Of a stretch of DNA of 64,000 nt, positions 32,226 through 44,022 are shown in pieces; position 1 is the stretch's first letter, and every line of letters begins with the position of its first letter. The translations under genes and the position numbers were made by a program. The notes under the pieces were generated by a model. That model was given only the letters and a program-made list of their open reading frames with translations, searched no databases and was not told the origin of the DNA. The stretch spans positions 9,198-73,197 of the forward strand of contig CACRXP010000067.1 of the NCBI GenBank assembly GCA_902702965.1, read 5' to 3'. The DNA comes from Spirometra erinaceieuropaei (lineage: Eukaryota > Platyhelminthes > Cestoda > Diphyllobothriidea > Diphyllobothriidae).

Positions 32226-32560
32226 TTATTAAGAATATGTTGAATACTGAATAATAAATGAAAAACTCGTGAAAGTCACCTTTCTGAGGAATATGCATTT
32301 AAATATGTCAATTTTACAATGACTACGACTTAACGAGGATTTGCACATCTACTGGGATTGAAAAGAGAGCTTGGTTAGTGATATCGAATTGCTGCTGTTG
32401 TCTTTTGTGCTGGCTAAAAACCGAAAACGAATTGCGAAGTGTAAAGATTGGAAATTTAAGATCATGAATCTTAAGTAAGTCCACCGTGCAGACGTATTTG
32501 CACTCAGTCTACGTCCCCCTGTCATGCGCATGCGATGGAATTTGTGGCCCATCAGTTTGG

Positions 32561-33782
32561 ATACCCCTCCAACTAAAGGATAGTGCTGGGCTGTTTATGT
32601 CCTTTATGTGATATCATGTTCTTTGACAAATAAAAGCGGTTTGCAGCGACAGACATTGGCGTATGGCAACAAAGTTCATACAAGTTTACCTGTCGGCCGT
32701 TCAAGAGGTCATTTAAATCATCTGAAGCAGGCATACAAATCAAATAAATATGGTTGAACAGACTTCAGGGTAGCAAACTGAGAGAGCTAAGCACTTAGTA
32801 GTTGAAGAGATTGGCACTTTTCTATTTGCCGTCGATAACGTGCAACGGAACGGATTAAATTAGGGTCTTTGGGAGCTTTTGGTCAAGGGTTTATTTTCTG
32901 GCGTCTAACTGATCAGATGCTGAAAAACAGCATTTCCGTGTGTTCCATTAACTAGGTTGGCAGTTAAGGAGTCGACATCATGCAAACACGTTGCGGTAGA
33001 GTAATTTTGACGTCTAGCATGGAAATAGTTAGGTTCACTCTTAATTATTTAAAAGACGATAACTGGAATGCGCATATTCTATTCCATTCGTGAATACTAC
33101 TTATATCGTGACAGGATGCCGTGGGCTACAACTGATTACACTGACGCCAACGCTTTTCAATTTGATGAAGTTAATAAAACTTTATTGGTCAACATAGGTT
33201 AAATCCTAGCTCTCATTTTTTAGCTGGACTTTCTAATAATGACCTTGTATACATTTAACTGAATATGTGCTAACAACGATAAACCCAACCCGACAGAAGT
33301 CGAGAAAAAATGCCGTCTGCTTAAAGGACTGTAACTCTATGCTGCCACGTACACAAATCAAACCTACTAGACCATTAACTACTTTTTCAAATCCGCATTA
33401 TTCATTGTGGATAAGCAAATTAAAGTGATATTTCTCTTCTAACTAAAAGTTTCTTAATTGAAGCAGTGCCCTTTGCTTCAATCTGACACTCTGCGGACGG
33501 TACGTTTGTGGAAAACGGGACGGCTACTCTAAATATATAGAATGTTTTTTTAAATATGTTTGGCGATACACTCATTTGTGAAGTAAGGGATCACTTTTAT
33601 GATGTTTAAGGTCATCCACCATGCTAGTAGTTTATAAATCTTAATTTCGGAACCAAACGCGATTCCTAAAAAGGTGCTGCAAGAATGCGAGCAAAAAGGA
33701 TTTGGCTGATTTTGAAGATAATAAATATGCCATCGACGGAGCGCAGCCGCCTTCTCAGGTTAACTGTGAGCTGCGCAGTATG
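32561..33782. other. No gene seen
   Basis: AT-rich, without long frames or recognised repeats. Confidence 0.4.
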
Positions 33783-33977
33783 TTAAATTTTCTGCAATAT
33801 CTCTTGCACTGGAGGGCCGAATATTAAGAACGTAATATGGGGTACCTTAAGCTGCCGACGGCATTGCTTGTCAAAATAAAAGTTGGCTACTCGGCAAAGG
33901 TATATTAAATGGAACCAAGCTTTGTCATACGGGTAGATCTTTAATGCAGCGTCCCGCTTCACGGAGTCAAAACGCAA
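33783..33977 (-). CDS. Candidate exon, possible secreted-family member
   Basis: 64 codons: VKRDAALKIYPYDKAWFHLI, then YLCRVANFYFDKQCRRQLKV, ending at a stop. Two Cys with spacing near that of the 44.7 kb exon, and similar position on the minus strand. Weak evidence. Confidence 0.3.
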   Translation of the reverse strand: MRFDSVKRDAALKIYPYDKAWFHLIYLCRVANFYFDKQCRRQLKVPHITFLIFGPPVQEILQKI

Positions 33978-34244
33978 ATTAAGACTACATTCAGTGAAAA
34001 TATTGCCTACGAGTTAAATGGCATTATAATTAAGACTTCAGACTCCTTCGTAAGCGCTCTTACTAGGTAAAGTAGCTTTTATAAAATCGAATAATACAAC
34101 TCATGGATAACTGGACAGAGTGCATATGTTTTCGAAACTGCAAAGATCCTCTGTCTTAAGGAATAAACGGTTCAGCCTTTTTTGTGATTTCTGAAAGTGT
34201 GCATGTTGAGCAGTCAGGTTTTTGAACGTGTTTCAATCTCTATA

Positions 34245-34466
34245 TCATCTTCTTGCAGACGAATAGGTCAGAATAATAGCAATGTTTGAATTTTCATTGG
34301 TAGGAAAATTGTGTATTTGTATTTCTTCAATGCGAATGTTGGGAATATGTTTTTTGTAGGGCATACGCAGCGATACTGAGTTGCATGAACTTTTCTTCAC
34401 GATAAGATTTGTTGAATCTGGTACGTGTTCTGTGTTTTTCCGTAGGTCATCTATGATTAGTTCCAT
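34245..34466 (-). CDS. Candidate exon, unknown
   Basis: 73 codons starting MELIIDDLRKNTEHVPDST and passing through KKSSCNSVSLRMPYKKHIPN, IRIEEIQIHNFPTNENS. It has protein-like composition and may belong with 33783-33977 as an upstream exon. A GTCTGC at the end could be a poor donor. No family. Confidence 0.3.
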   Translation of the reverse strand: MELIIDDLRKNTEHVPDSTNLIVKKSSCNSVSLRMPYKKHIPNIRIEEIQIHNFPTNENSNIAIILTYSSARR

Positions 34467-35328
34467 AAATTAGGAACATAAGTACTTGGAGGGCCAATGC
34501 ATCTTTTTTTCCAACAGAATCCATCCAGCTGAACCGTTGTTGATGATCTTGTTTAGGTGTACATACACCTGAATAGGTAGTCAGTTGTGAAAGGTAGAGG
34601 CCAGAAAATCACGAATTTGGTTATAAGCGTCCATTTTATCTGTTTTAACCATATATTAATAATTTGAAATTGAAGATTGCCAGTCTTGGCTTAAATGCAT
34701 CGCATATTTTGCTCACAGCAAGTGTGGCGGAATCCTTCTGCTTCGTAATCTTAACAGGAAAGTAATTCGTCGCGAATTGCACGTTACTGGTGGTGGTGCT
34801 ATGCACTACGTGCAATAGCAGGTTTTTTTAAAAGGGTAGGCGTCCTTTAATATTTAAAATGCTGGTAAAATTATGTAGGGAATAAATAACTGTTAGATGC
34901 ATTTAAAAGAATAATTTCCTAACTTGTTTTCAGGCATTTTGGTTATACTCAAAATATCTTAGCACATCATTGTATTAAACAAACAAATAGTATACTAGAA
35001 TATTTGACATACAAGTACATTTTAGAGGCACGGGGAACATCACATGCGTCGCCCTGTGGTATTAGCATGATTCTTGTCCAAAAACGAGAAAATAGCGGAT
35101 AGACGACACAATGCAAAATTCTGACAGCGAATTGTTTAACTGTTGTGAAGTATCGTCGTATGGTAATAGTGAATAAAATATGCATTAAACGGCTCAGATC
35201 ATTTAACGGCAAAATGAGACGTCGCATAAAATTCTTATGGTCAGGTAATAAGGTCTAAAGTCGAAGGGGTTGTTTGTTATCTGTTTGATTAGCACACATT
35301 CGCTTTGTTCTCATTTTTCTTTGAACTT
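34467..35328. other. No clear gene
   Basis: A minus frame of 86 codons at 34967-35227 (RYFTTVKQFAVRILHCVVYP) may be another diverged exon but lacks support. The rest is AT-rich. Confidence 0.3.
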
Positions 35329-35812
35329 ATCGACCCATCTCCTGCACTTGAGAAGGAGACAGGATCAATGGGACAGAGGCTTTAGTAACCTGACGTTTCA
35401 TATTACTTCTTGAACCCATTCTCAGAGACAAAAGCAGATAGGGGTGCTTCATGCATAAGAGACTGTAGTATTTATAGGATGCAGTCTCCATGATCCCCCT
35501 TCATCAGGGATGTTTGCACTAGGTGTGCTATCCGTTTGATGGCCAACATTCGCGTTCATGATTGCTGCAATTCCACCACGTGCGTTAGATGTTGACGTGA
35601 TGATTGCTCGACCATCTGATGCACCAACACTGGCTTTGGGGAAAGTGTTCATCTGTGCGCTACCCGCAGTAGCATGGCGACTGCATCCTATAAACACTGC
35701 AGTCCTCTGTGCATGAATCCTCTGTATATGCTTTTTGTCTCTGGTGACGGGTTCGATCAGAAATCCGAAACGTCAAGCTAATAAAGCTCTTGTCCCAGAC
35801 TGTGTCATGGAA
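35329..35812. mobile_element. Inverted-repeat element with hammerhead motifs, diverged copy
   Basis: Left arm from about GACCCATCTCCTGCACTTGA, containing CAATGGGACAGAGGCTTTAG and TGACGTTTC. Right arm GAAACGTCAAGCTAATAAAG then CTTGTCCCAGACTG. The arms also share CTGTAGTATTTATAGGATGC and its inverse GCATCCTATAAACACTGCAG. It is the same plan as 43359-44022 but more worn; the ends are approximate. Confidence 0.7.
35736..35779 (+). ncRNA. Hammerhead ribozyme motif, right arm
   Basis: CTGGTGA (35741-35747, one change from CTGATGA), stem II GGGTT/AATCC, then GAAACGTC (35767-35774). Core position A6 is changed to G, so activity is doubtful. The opposite arm (about 35391-35430, minus) keeps GAAACGTC but has CTGAGAA and is more degraded. 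Confidence 0.6.
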
Positions 35813-36444
35813 CCCGTCTCTGCGCTTCTATCGGCGACCTCCTTTTCTGTAACCTACAGTTCATTCACTTGCAATATCAATCGGGACATTGCGGTTACGA
35901 CTGATGTTGACGTATGGATAGGCTTTTTCTCTGCCTTTAAATGCATCACTCGGTTAAATGATAAAGTATTTAGCAAAGTTGTTTAGTAATTTTCGATGGT
36001 CTGAGAAACTGGAAAACACTTTTTGGGATTCTAGATACAACCATGTTATTTCTCATATTTATTAAACAGCACATTGTGAATTCTTATTTTTTTCAGAAAA
36101 TTAACTTAAGTATCGATAACTTTGTGACTTAACTAATTAAGAGCGGGGTTTGCCGTTAAATTTGTCATAAGAGTTCATAGTTCTGAAACTGCATGCTTTC
36201 CATGTATGGACAAAGCACTCATTCGCTGAAGCCACAAATCAAAAAACATGTTTACAATCTATTTAGTCATCTAGTAGTCACATTAATATGGTAGTCATCT
36301 GCTGGATTCTGGATGAGTTACATAGAGGAATTCTGATTGGGCAATCAGCTTACTTTATCAAATTTAGCGGGTTTCAGATTTCGCAGCAGGTTAAAGGCGG
36401 ACGTAAAGCGACGGAAATGTGATTAGACTCGCGTCCCTCAGTGG

Positions 36445-36527
36445 GGTCTAGTAGCTCAGGTGTCTAGAGGGTTGTTTATACTAAAGCCTACCGTTTTGTG
36501 TCATGTGTTCGAACTACATAGAGCAGC
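36445..36527 (+). repeat. tRNA-like SINE head
   Basis: Preceded by AAATGTGATTAGACTCGCG as in the 30-31 kb copies. A box TAGCTCAGGTGTCTAGAGGG; T-arm ATGTG-TTCGAAC-TACAT well paired. The anticodon arm is decayed (TTTATACTAAAGCC). Confidence 0.6.
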
Positions 36528-36705
36528 TGAGATTGTTTACATCTGTGTCACAATACATTATTCAAATTCTGGCAAAACTCTTATCAGTATATATTATTAC
36601 CATAAAGGTTTATCGCAAGTGTCCGTAAAAAGCCTTCTAGACAATGTAAGTCCCTTATTTCAATAGTAATCAGCCTCTGTTTCACAAAAGTACAATAAGT
36701 AAAAG

Positions 36706-37148
36706 AAGGCTCGTCGGAAAATCTAGTTATACTCGTGAATTTTCAATTCGGTTACACCAACCCGTCATCAGACGAAATAAAAGTTGTAAGGGAGATAATC
36801 GCACTGGGGAGAATGGGGGACATCGACAAGACAGACGTTTATGTGTGGGGACGAAGAACGTGTTCGGATAGATTGCGGACGTTAGTGCAGGTGGTGAGCG
36901 TTTCACACATGGTTCAGTCTGTGGGGAGGTGCTGAAACCGTGAAATTCTACATGGCCGAACATGGATTAGCACTAGGTGTCATAGGCTGGACGCAAGCCG
37001 GCAAACCGTGAACGCAAGCCTTCGTATTGATGGTCCCCCTAGCTCCCCAGTGCGATTATCTCCCTTACACATTCCATTTTGTCTGACGACGGCTTGGTGT
37101 AACCGACTAGAAAATTCACGAGCATACTGTGATTTTCCGACGAGCCTT
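36706..37148. mobile_element. Foldback MITE with ~115-bp inverted repeats
   Basis: The left end AAGGCTCGTCGGAAAATC is mirrored by GATTTTCCGACGAGCCTT at the right. Inside, CGTGAATTTTCAATTCGGTT and GGGAGATAATCGCACTGGGG also have inverse partners (AACCGACTAGAAAATTCACG, CCCCAGTGCGATTATCTCCC reading as complement). Centre of about 170 bp is unpaired and GC-richer. No transposase; target duplication not evident. Confidence 0.8.
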
Positions 37149-37884
37149 ATCTATTTATCATATCACCTCAAAATGCATACTACCTCCGTTATTCAGTACA
37201 ATGTGTGTCCATTAGCATAAAATGATGATCAACATTCTGGAACACCTTTTCGTTTAGGAAGGAGAACTTGCATGGGGTTTTACAATTGACTTTTATGCGG
37301 TAGAATCTTCTAATATTTAATACGACAAGATGTTGGCTTTTGAATGCACTTCTTTTTGACATTTTGAAAGAGCCACACCTGGTAAAAAATGCCTTTTTGG
37401 GTAAGATCCTAGCTAGCACCTTATGTCAGAACGTAAATAATTACCACGCTGTTTGCTACAGGCTGCCTGTTGGTAGTTTGTGAATATTACAATGTGAGTC
37501 CGCAGTAGCTGATGAATTCAAGCTTAAATATCAAAGTTCAGACAGCGCCTGAAAGGTTTTGTTCCAAGGGATCTACTCCGGCTTTGCACTTAGACTTCCT
37601 CGGAAATTGAACGAGGCTAAAAGGTAACGCCATGTCCTTTAAAGAAATATAAAAAAATCGTCTTGAGATGCTCTTTGGTTACCTAGATAAGTTGTGCAAG
37701 TTTTTTCGCAGGAATTATTATGGCCAACAAGGGGTGAAAACAAAACATAGAGCAGTATAGAAAATAAGAGAATCATTTTATTTCGGTCACTGTTAATTTA
37801 TAACTTTTAATAAGGTAAAATATTTGGCTTGGATTCGATTTCACAAAAAAGGACCAACGTCCAAAAAGGAAACTTACACTACTA
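37149..37884. other. No gene seen
   Basis: Contains a weak relative (37440-37510, GGCTGCCTGTTGGTAGTTTG) of the repeat at 48060 and 48420. Otherwise AT-rich. Confidence 0.35.
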
Positions 37885-39701
37885 TACGTTCCAAAACGTT
37901 TAGAGGATATCAATTTCACCTTCTGTAAACTTACGCACGTTTTGTGCGTATTCTGAGCATTCTAGAGGGTCAAATCTTAATTTCAAGATAAGCCTCTGCC
38001 GATTAGCGAAGGCAGCTGTTTCTATGATCCTTCATTGTTTCCAGCTTGAGGTGAAATTGGCATTAAGTCGTTTTGAAAATAGCGTTCAGGGTAATTTGTG
38101 TAACCTCTTTTGGACCAAATAATGTCGGTTGAAATGTCTTAAGCAGCCTAAGACATAACTTTCGACCTCGCAATAGTATACGGCATGCTTTGGCATCCAC
38201 CTGTTCTTCCATTCGACACAAATAATCTCGTCTAAGAGAAAAAATGTCATTAAACGACTAAATGAGGCAGTTGTTTATCTTTGGAACTGAACCGGCTCGT
38301 TGAATCAAAAATGGTTTGTCAATAACTGTTGAAAATTTGTAAATATTTTTGGTCAGAATTAGCCCATAATACAATCCAGTTGAAAAAAATAGAATAATGT
38401 AATCTTCAGTTATACTACCGGCAAGATTTAATCCAGCATTTATTCCATAGTTGTGTGAATTCAAAGTTGCTGATATCCAAGCCTCCCGTAAAGGATAGCA
38501 CACATTACTACTCAGCAATATACCCAAATCCGTGAATGCCTTATCATGGTTCGCGTATTTCCAGTCAAATGTGGCATAAAACCTTTCGTCAATATGTACG
38601 TACTTGCTACACAGCGGGCTTTATTACTAGGGCTGCGAGCCACCAGGAATGTATACCTATAAAGAATTATAAAACCTGCAAGAAAGTGTTTGGATTGCTT
38701 TTTTAATTTGCTTGATCGCTGAGTTTTTATAAGTGAAGTCATTTTATTTTATGGTATGCTAGAAGATAGTATATTAGAAAAACGTAATTTTAATATATTT
38801 CTTAAGATCAAATTATTTTCATTCAGGGTTTTTGACACACTAGAAACTCAGTGATAACGAACGCAATAAATTGTTGTGTTTTATCCAATTTTCATTTCTT
38901 ATATGTTATATATGAAACACTCGGCTCATCCAAACGACTCATCTGCATTTTAGGCAACAATTTCTAAAATATTCAAATTAAGAAAGAGCATAACCAAATA
39001 TTACTTGTGCGTCTGTGCAAAAAATGACTTTCAAAAATGCCTAACGTGTAATGTTACAACTGCCTTTAGAACGCAGACATTAATCATATTTCTCAATGAG
39101 CTATTTTGTTTTTGTATTACATGATGTCATCCAGCAGTGCGGTTTTCAATAACCTGGTCGATACGATTAAGTCTCTTCGCTGAATTTTTCATGAGTTAAT
39201 TTTTCCCTAGCTCAACACTTAAATTTTTAAAGTCATTTTGCTTGCCGATAGTGTACATATTTAAGGATCTCATACTTTATAAGATACATTTATGCCGAGA
39301 ACCGAAAAGGAAATGCTGGCTTTGAAATTTGAAAACTCAATGGTCTATCTGTAAGTTGCAGTTTTATGTAAAGTTCTTCTTCCAGCCACCGTTTCAACAC
39401 ACTTTTGACTATTTGATTCATGTGATCGGCCTTATTTAGGTCGAAAGTCTTTCATATTCTACCTTAAATAAAATTTGATAACGTGTGTTGTCTAGTTCCT
39501 TAGCTCCATGGCCTGCAGGATATGCAAATCTTTGGCGCACATAACAGACTGAAAACCATATACAACATCATAGTAGTACTGCTGCTTACTATTTTTGGCA
39601 AACTCGACAACGTTCGTATCCAAGCGTTTCAAATCTCCACGGCCGAATAAGGGCCGTAAACAGTGGGAAAAGGCCTCCAATATTGCAAGCAGAGTAAGCA
39701 T
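37885..39701 (-). pseudogene. Minus-strand secreted-protein gene, copy A (decayed)
   Basis: Exon 1, 39701 to about 39492: MLTLLAILEAFSHC signal-like start, then VEFAKNSKQQYYYDVVYGFQ, MCAKDLHILQAM. Exon 2, about 39448-39290: NQIVKSVLKRWLEEELYIKL, then LTDRPLSFQISKPAFPF. Exon 3, about 38530-37885: includes FSLRRDYLCRMEEQV and RLLKTFQPTLFGPKEVTQIT, ending KFTEGEIDIL with a stop. DNA of all three parts aligns in order with copy B (44.7-46.3 kb), e.g. ATTTCACCTTCTGTAAACTT against ATTTCACCGTCTGTGAACGT. Exon 3 has in-frame stops and shifts here, while exon 1 is open. Splice sites not settled. Function unknown; the signal start suggests secretion. Confidence 0.5.
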
Positions 39702-41468
39702 GCTATTATGTAGTGTGATACGACGGAGAACGTGCTCTGCAACTGCATTTGATGTGACGGGTGTCGACCAATTTAAAGGTTTATGTGGATTATTTTCCTT
39801 CTATGTTGTTGTAAACCCGTGTCTAGAGCAAAATATACTTTTTAAAACATTATCAACTATGTCATCTCTATGGCATTCAACTTCCCTATACTCAGCCAGC
39901 ATGCATATTGATCTAGGTCATGTCCTGGGATGCTAAGCCAACTACAGAAATTTACTAACATTTTCTCATGTAAGCTGCGTGCATAAGTATAGTTATTGAA
40001 ATGAATATACTGCAATTGCCTATATGACTACGAGTAAATATCCATCACGATTGTTTTCGTTCATCAACTGCATAATACGCATTAATTGCCTTACATGTAA
40101 TCCAAGGCGGGACATTATATACGCGTAGAGAATTTCGACACATTTTTGGTAATATATTGTTTCAGTCGTGGTTTAAAGATACAACTGTTTCCACTGGTAA
40201 TTGCATAAGCGTAATACTCTTAGTGGGATGCATGATTTATTCAGTGAATCTCTCGAACAAAATTAACGAATATAAATACTACAATTTGGATGCAGCTGTC
40301 TTAAAAGTGTCAGTATGTTTTACGCATGTGTTCTGTTTAACGCCGCTCAGGTCGAAAACAATATTTTTAAGCGAATAACAATTATCAATTCTAGCATTTT
40401 TTTAAATTTTCGCGAGCAGATTTCGTTGTCCAAATAATTTCTTGTAATGTTGTGCTTTCTCAATAGACGGCCCATCTAATCATTTTGTTTCCTGTTGAAA
40501 AAGAGCGTTGTGCAACCCCTAACATGCTGAGTCAAGTTAACGTTTGTATCAATGAATGACTTTTTATCCTTTATAAATTTATTCTTTAAAACTACTTAAG
40601 TTATCAACTTTCGGTCCTGAATTTATCTTTTGCTAGTTTTTATGCTATGCAATCATTCTGGATAAAAAAGCATGTTGGGTACGATTACCACTTCAACTTT
40701 CACCACAGTGGAGCTTCCTCTAGGAACTTTTTGATTAAGCGAAATACAAACAATAACTAGTTATGATGAATGCCGTGGGCTACGCCTGCAGAACGTGCAT
40801 TAGTTACTGTAATAATAATTTTATGTTGTATTGAATAGTGATGTGAATATTGCGATTGATTTTCTATTATATCTATTGTATGCGTGGTTGCCATTCACCA
40901 TTCGAACCTCTCCGTACTTTTAGCAATGAGCATGGTTGTAAATCCAGATCCTATCGCATAATGTTATTATTAAACTATTTTTTGCTTGATTTTTATAAGT
41001 TTCTTCTTCTATTTCTTCCCTACTATTATGTCAGACGACTTTAACTCGGTCGACAATACCACACGTTAAATTTCACGTCCTTTGGTCACCGTGTATGTGA
41101 TACACTGTGCTCGGAATACACACCATTGAGTAAATGATTATTTTCACATTAAAGTGCCGACCTGGTAAGAGCCATTGACGACATAACAGAGTTTAAACCT
41201 AGCTGCATGATGGTGTTCACGCTAGACCTCCCATCAACTTCTGCCAACATTCACTATACCGAAACAGTTGATCCATTATGTGAATCCGTGCCAAACAATC
41301 AGCCGAAAAAAGGAATTCAGAAAAAATATGGAAAAAAATTATTATTACGATGTTTAATAATTTTGAAGTCCCTTTTAGCAACCCATAGATTGTTGTATGG
41401 GCTAGCCTCTCGCACACCTTTCTGCTGATTTCTTCATGAGTAAGCTGGGGAGCTTTAGAATAAATTAT
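39702..41468. other. No gene seen
   Basis: A 113-codon plus frame at 39595-39936 overlaps exon 1 of copy A antisense and has no support. Frames at 40157-40378 and 40850-41044 are hydrophobic by AT bias. A minus frame at 41217-41552 (ITKAAVVMFKLIDPIIYSKA) partly overlaps the duplicated unit. Confidence 0.35.
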
Positions 41469-42565
41469 CGGATCGATAAGCTTAAACATAACAACTGCTG
41501 CTTTTGTGATATCTTTTTTGACTGTCACCAGAGAAACCAACTTTCCTGCCATTTAAGACGTTGCAAACTAGGCAGACTGATCGATCAACTTTAAAGGAAG
41601 ATAGAAATAGCCTGGCTGATCGTTTTCTTATATGTTTTTTTTAAACAGGAGACCTGAAAGTAGCGCCATAAGATGCGTCTATCAGAGGAAAACCTGATCT
41701 GGACAAGACACGATCTTTGCCAGCCGGAACCGTTTCATAAACCTCAATCACGTCCAGTTCTTTGCACAAAATCTATAAAAAATTGCTCAACGAACAACAC
41801 CAAGGAGAAGCTTGTAAACATTTTGGACCTCTTTTGCAAAAAGGGGTATCGGCTAACTGTTCTACTAAGAGCGTTGTCGAACGACCGGTAAAACTTTCAT
41901 ACTGACTGTTAAAAGAAGTTCTTTAAAACCCCTTTTCAAGGCGACTCTGCGAGTAAACTCCTAAGACGATGCCTTGATCAAGCTGTCTGGCAAACCCTTT
42001 TAACAGCAAGTGTTCGACAATTACTGTCTGCCAACTTTATTTTACGCGAAGGTTAGAGCAGGTTCCTATCTCGACCACCAAAATGTGCATTTATTCCTTC
42101 ACTAGCTTCTGTTGAACAGATGATATTTGTCATAGATTTCAGAGCCTTCACAAAGGATCACGAGCTTTCCTCCCCATATGGCTGGAAATAGGCGAAACTA
42201 GTTGCAAAGCAGCGTCAGGCACGTGCATTCAGTCAATTCAAGGGCATCGTGGTGGCCCGACAAAAATTATTTTGTGATTTATAAGGTCCTCTAGGGCTAT
42301 CCTAAACTACTAGGCCAGCGCCTGTTGGAAACAGTAGAATTGACAAAATCTGGTTATGAAAACCGACCCTATGCGTCCATAAGAACTCTTTCATGCTCTT
42401 CGCTTACCGTGGTCAAAGTTCGACTAATCACACGCATTTATTCGCCCCCTTCCGCTCTTACCCCGACTGGGTTTTAAAACTAACTTCAACAGATTTCCTA
42501 ATCACTGATATGGGTTGACTATACAAGTGTACTGGCCTAAAGAAAACCGACCACAGTGAACGGTT
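41469..42565. repeat. Tandem duplication, unit 1 (empty site)
   Basis: Starts CGGATCGATAAGCTTAAACA and ends ACCGACCACAGTGAACGGTT. It aligns with 42566-44307. At the element insertion point it reads CCGACAAAAATTATTTTGTG, uninterrupted. No gene recognised inside. Confidence 0.85.
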
Positions 42566-43346
42566 CGGATCGATGAGCTTAAACATAACAACTGCTGCAT
42601 TTGTGATATCTTTCTGACTGTTACCAGAGAAACCAACTTTCCTGCCATTTAAGACGTTGCAAACTACGCACACTGATCGATCAACTTTAAAGGAAGATAG
42701 AAATAGCCTGGCTGATCGTTTTCTTATATGTTTTTTTTAAACAGGAGACCTGAAAGTAGCGCCATAAGATGCGTCTATCAGAGGAAAACCTGATCTGGAC
42801 AAGACACCATCTTTACCAGCCGGAACCGTTTCATAAACCTAAATCACGTCGAGTGTTTGGCACAACAAGCTTTAAAAAATTGCTCAACAAACAACACCAA
42901 GGAGAAGCTTGTAAACATTCTGGACCTCTCGCAGGAGGGGGTATTATGACAGCTGTTCTACGAAGAGCGTCGTCGAATGACCGGTGAAACTTTTATACTG
43001 ACTATTAAAAGAAGTTCTCAACCCTGTTCGAGGCGACTCTGCGAGTAAACTAAGACGACGCCTTGATCAAGCTGTCTGGCAAACATTCGTAACAGCCAGT
43101 GTTCGACGATTACTGCCTGCTTTATTTTACGAGAAGGTGCAGTACGTTGCTATCTCAACCGCTAAAATGTGCATTTATTCCTTCACTTGCTTTTGTAGAA
43201 CAGGTAATATTTGTCATAGATGTCAGGGCCTTCCCAAAGGATCACGAGTTTTTCTCCCCATATGGCTGGGAATAGGCAAAACATGGTGCATAAGCAGTGG
43301 CAGGCATGTGCATTCAGTCAATTCATGGGCATCGTGGTGGCCCGAC

Positions 43347-43358
43347 AAAGATCATTTT
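43347..43358. repeat. Target site duplication, left
   Basis: AAAGATCATTTT, repeated exactly at 44023-44034. Unit 1 has the single, slightly diverged AAAAATTATTTT. Confidence 0.85.
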
Positions 43359-43436
43359 GCTGATAGAAGCGAACAGGCGAGTCCCAGGTAGCAGTTCAGA
43401 AGATGAAGATGCGATCACTGGGACAAGAAGTTTATT

Positions 43437-43480
43437 TGCCTGAGGTTTCGGATTCTCTCTCGAACCCATCATCAGAGACA
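43437..43480 (-). ncRNA. Hammerhead ribozyme motif, left arm
   Basis: On the minus strand: TGTCT, CTGATGA (43475-43469), stem II GGGTTC/GAATCC around a 6-nt loop, GAAA, then CCTC and AGGCA. Stem I TGTCT/AGGCA pairs over 5 bp (one G-U). The ACGTC of the other arm is ACCTC here, which breaks the short self-complementary ACGT and alters the triplet before the cleavage site. Confidence 0.65.
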
Positions 43481-43937
43481 TTCGCAGATAGAGGTGAAGG
43501 TGGCACCAGGAGTGCAGTATTTAATTTCAAGAGGCCGAAATCCTCGCAAGGGGTGACAACCACGTGAGCCGCGAGCTGCTCGAGTCATGGTTCTCAGGCC
43601 CGCAATCCATCAACAAACACAATGACCTCCCGGTGGCCTATTCCGTATTGCGATTTTCCCTGGGCAGGAGAATCAGTCACGTGGGGAGGGCGCGGGTAAG
43701 CAAGTATCACGGTGACAGTGAGCCAGTTTGCCGAGCAATCGTCACACCAGCATCGAGCACGGATGACGAAATCGCGGCAATTAACAACTCGGACTCGGAC
43801 CGCCAAGTCACCGCCGCATCAATTACGACCCAATCGGCAATTGTGAGAACTGTTGATTGCAGTGCGCATACGGTCCCACGGCAGCCACGTGCTATAAATA
43901 CTGCACTCCTGGTGCTACCTTCACCTCTATCTGCGAA

Positions 43938-43981
43938 TGTTTCTGATGATGGGTTCGAGTGAGAATCCGAAACGTCAGGCA
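43938..43981 (+). ncRNA. Hammerhead ribozyme motif, right arm
   Basis: CTGATGA (43943-43949), stem II GGGTTC (43951-43956) with GAATCC (43963-43968), GAAA (43969-43972), CGTC (43973-43976). Expected cleavage is after the C at 43976. Stem I is TGTTT (43938-43942) with AGGCA (43977-43981), 5 bp with G-U pairs. All core residues are canonical. The minimal ACGT in place of helix III is what is reported for Penelope-like element hammerheads, which are thought to work as dimers. Confidence 0.75.
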
Positions 43982-44022
43982 GAAAAAAACTTCTTGTCCC
44001 AGTGATCGCATCTTTATCTTCT

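Larger units (their letters stand above)
31255..32560. repeat. Segmental duplication, unit 2
   Basis: Starts CGAACTAATCCTGATTTCTAC and ends GATGGAATTTGTGGCCCATC. It has one palindrome and one forward tRNA-like head. It directly follows unit 1, so this is a tandem duplication. Confidence 0.85.
43359..44022. mobile_element. Inverted-repeat element with a hammerhead motif in each arm
   Basis: 664 bp. Inverted arms of ~145 bp run from TGGGACAAGAAGTTTATTTG / AAAAACTTCTTGTCCCAGTG inward through the hammerhead cores to GGAGTGCAGTATTTA / TAAATACTGCACTCC. The left arm has an extra ~40 bases outside (GAACAGGCGAGTCCCAGG). The middle (43520-43870) is GC-rich with an open plus frame 43564-43962 that I do not consider a gene. 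A 12-bp target duplication and an empty site in the neighbouring unit prove mobility. PLE LTRs are the nearest known setting for such hammerheads. No RT here, so it is non-autonomous. Confidence 0.85.

Noticed and set aside
39595..39936. 113-codon plus frame at the start of minus-strand copy A.
   Set aside because: It is antisense to the signal-peptide exon, which has paralogue support at 46 kb; the plus frame has none.
43564..43962. 132-codon plus frame inside the hammerhead element.
   Set aside because: It runs from the GC-rich middle across the inverted arm and ribozyme; composition explains the openness and no domain is visible.
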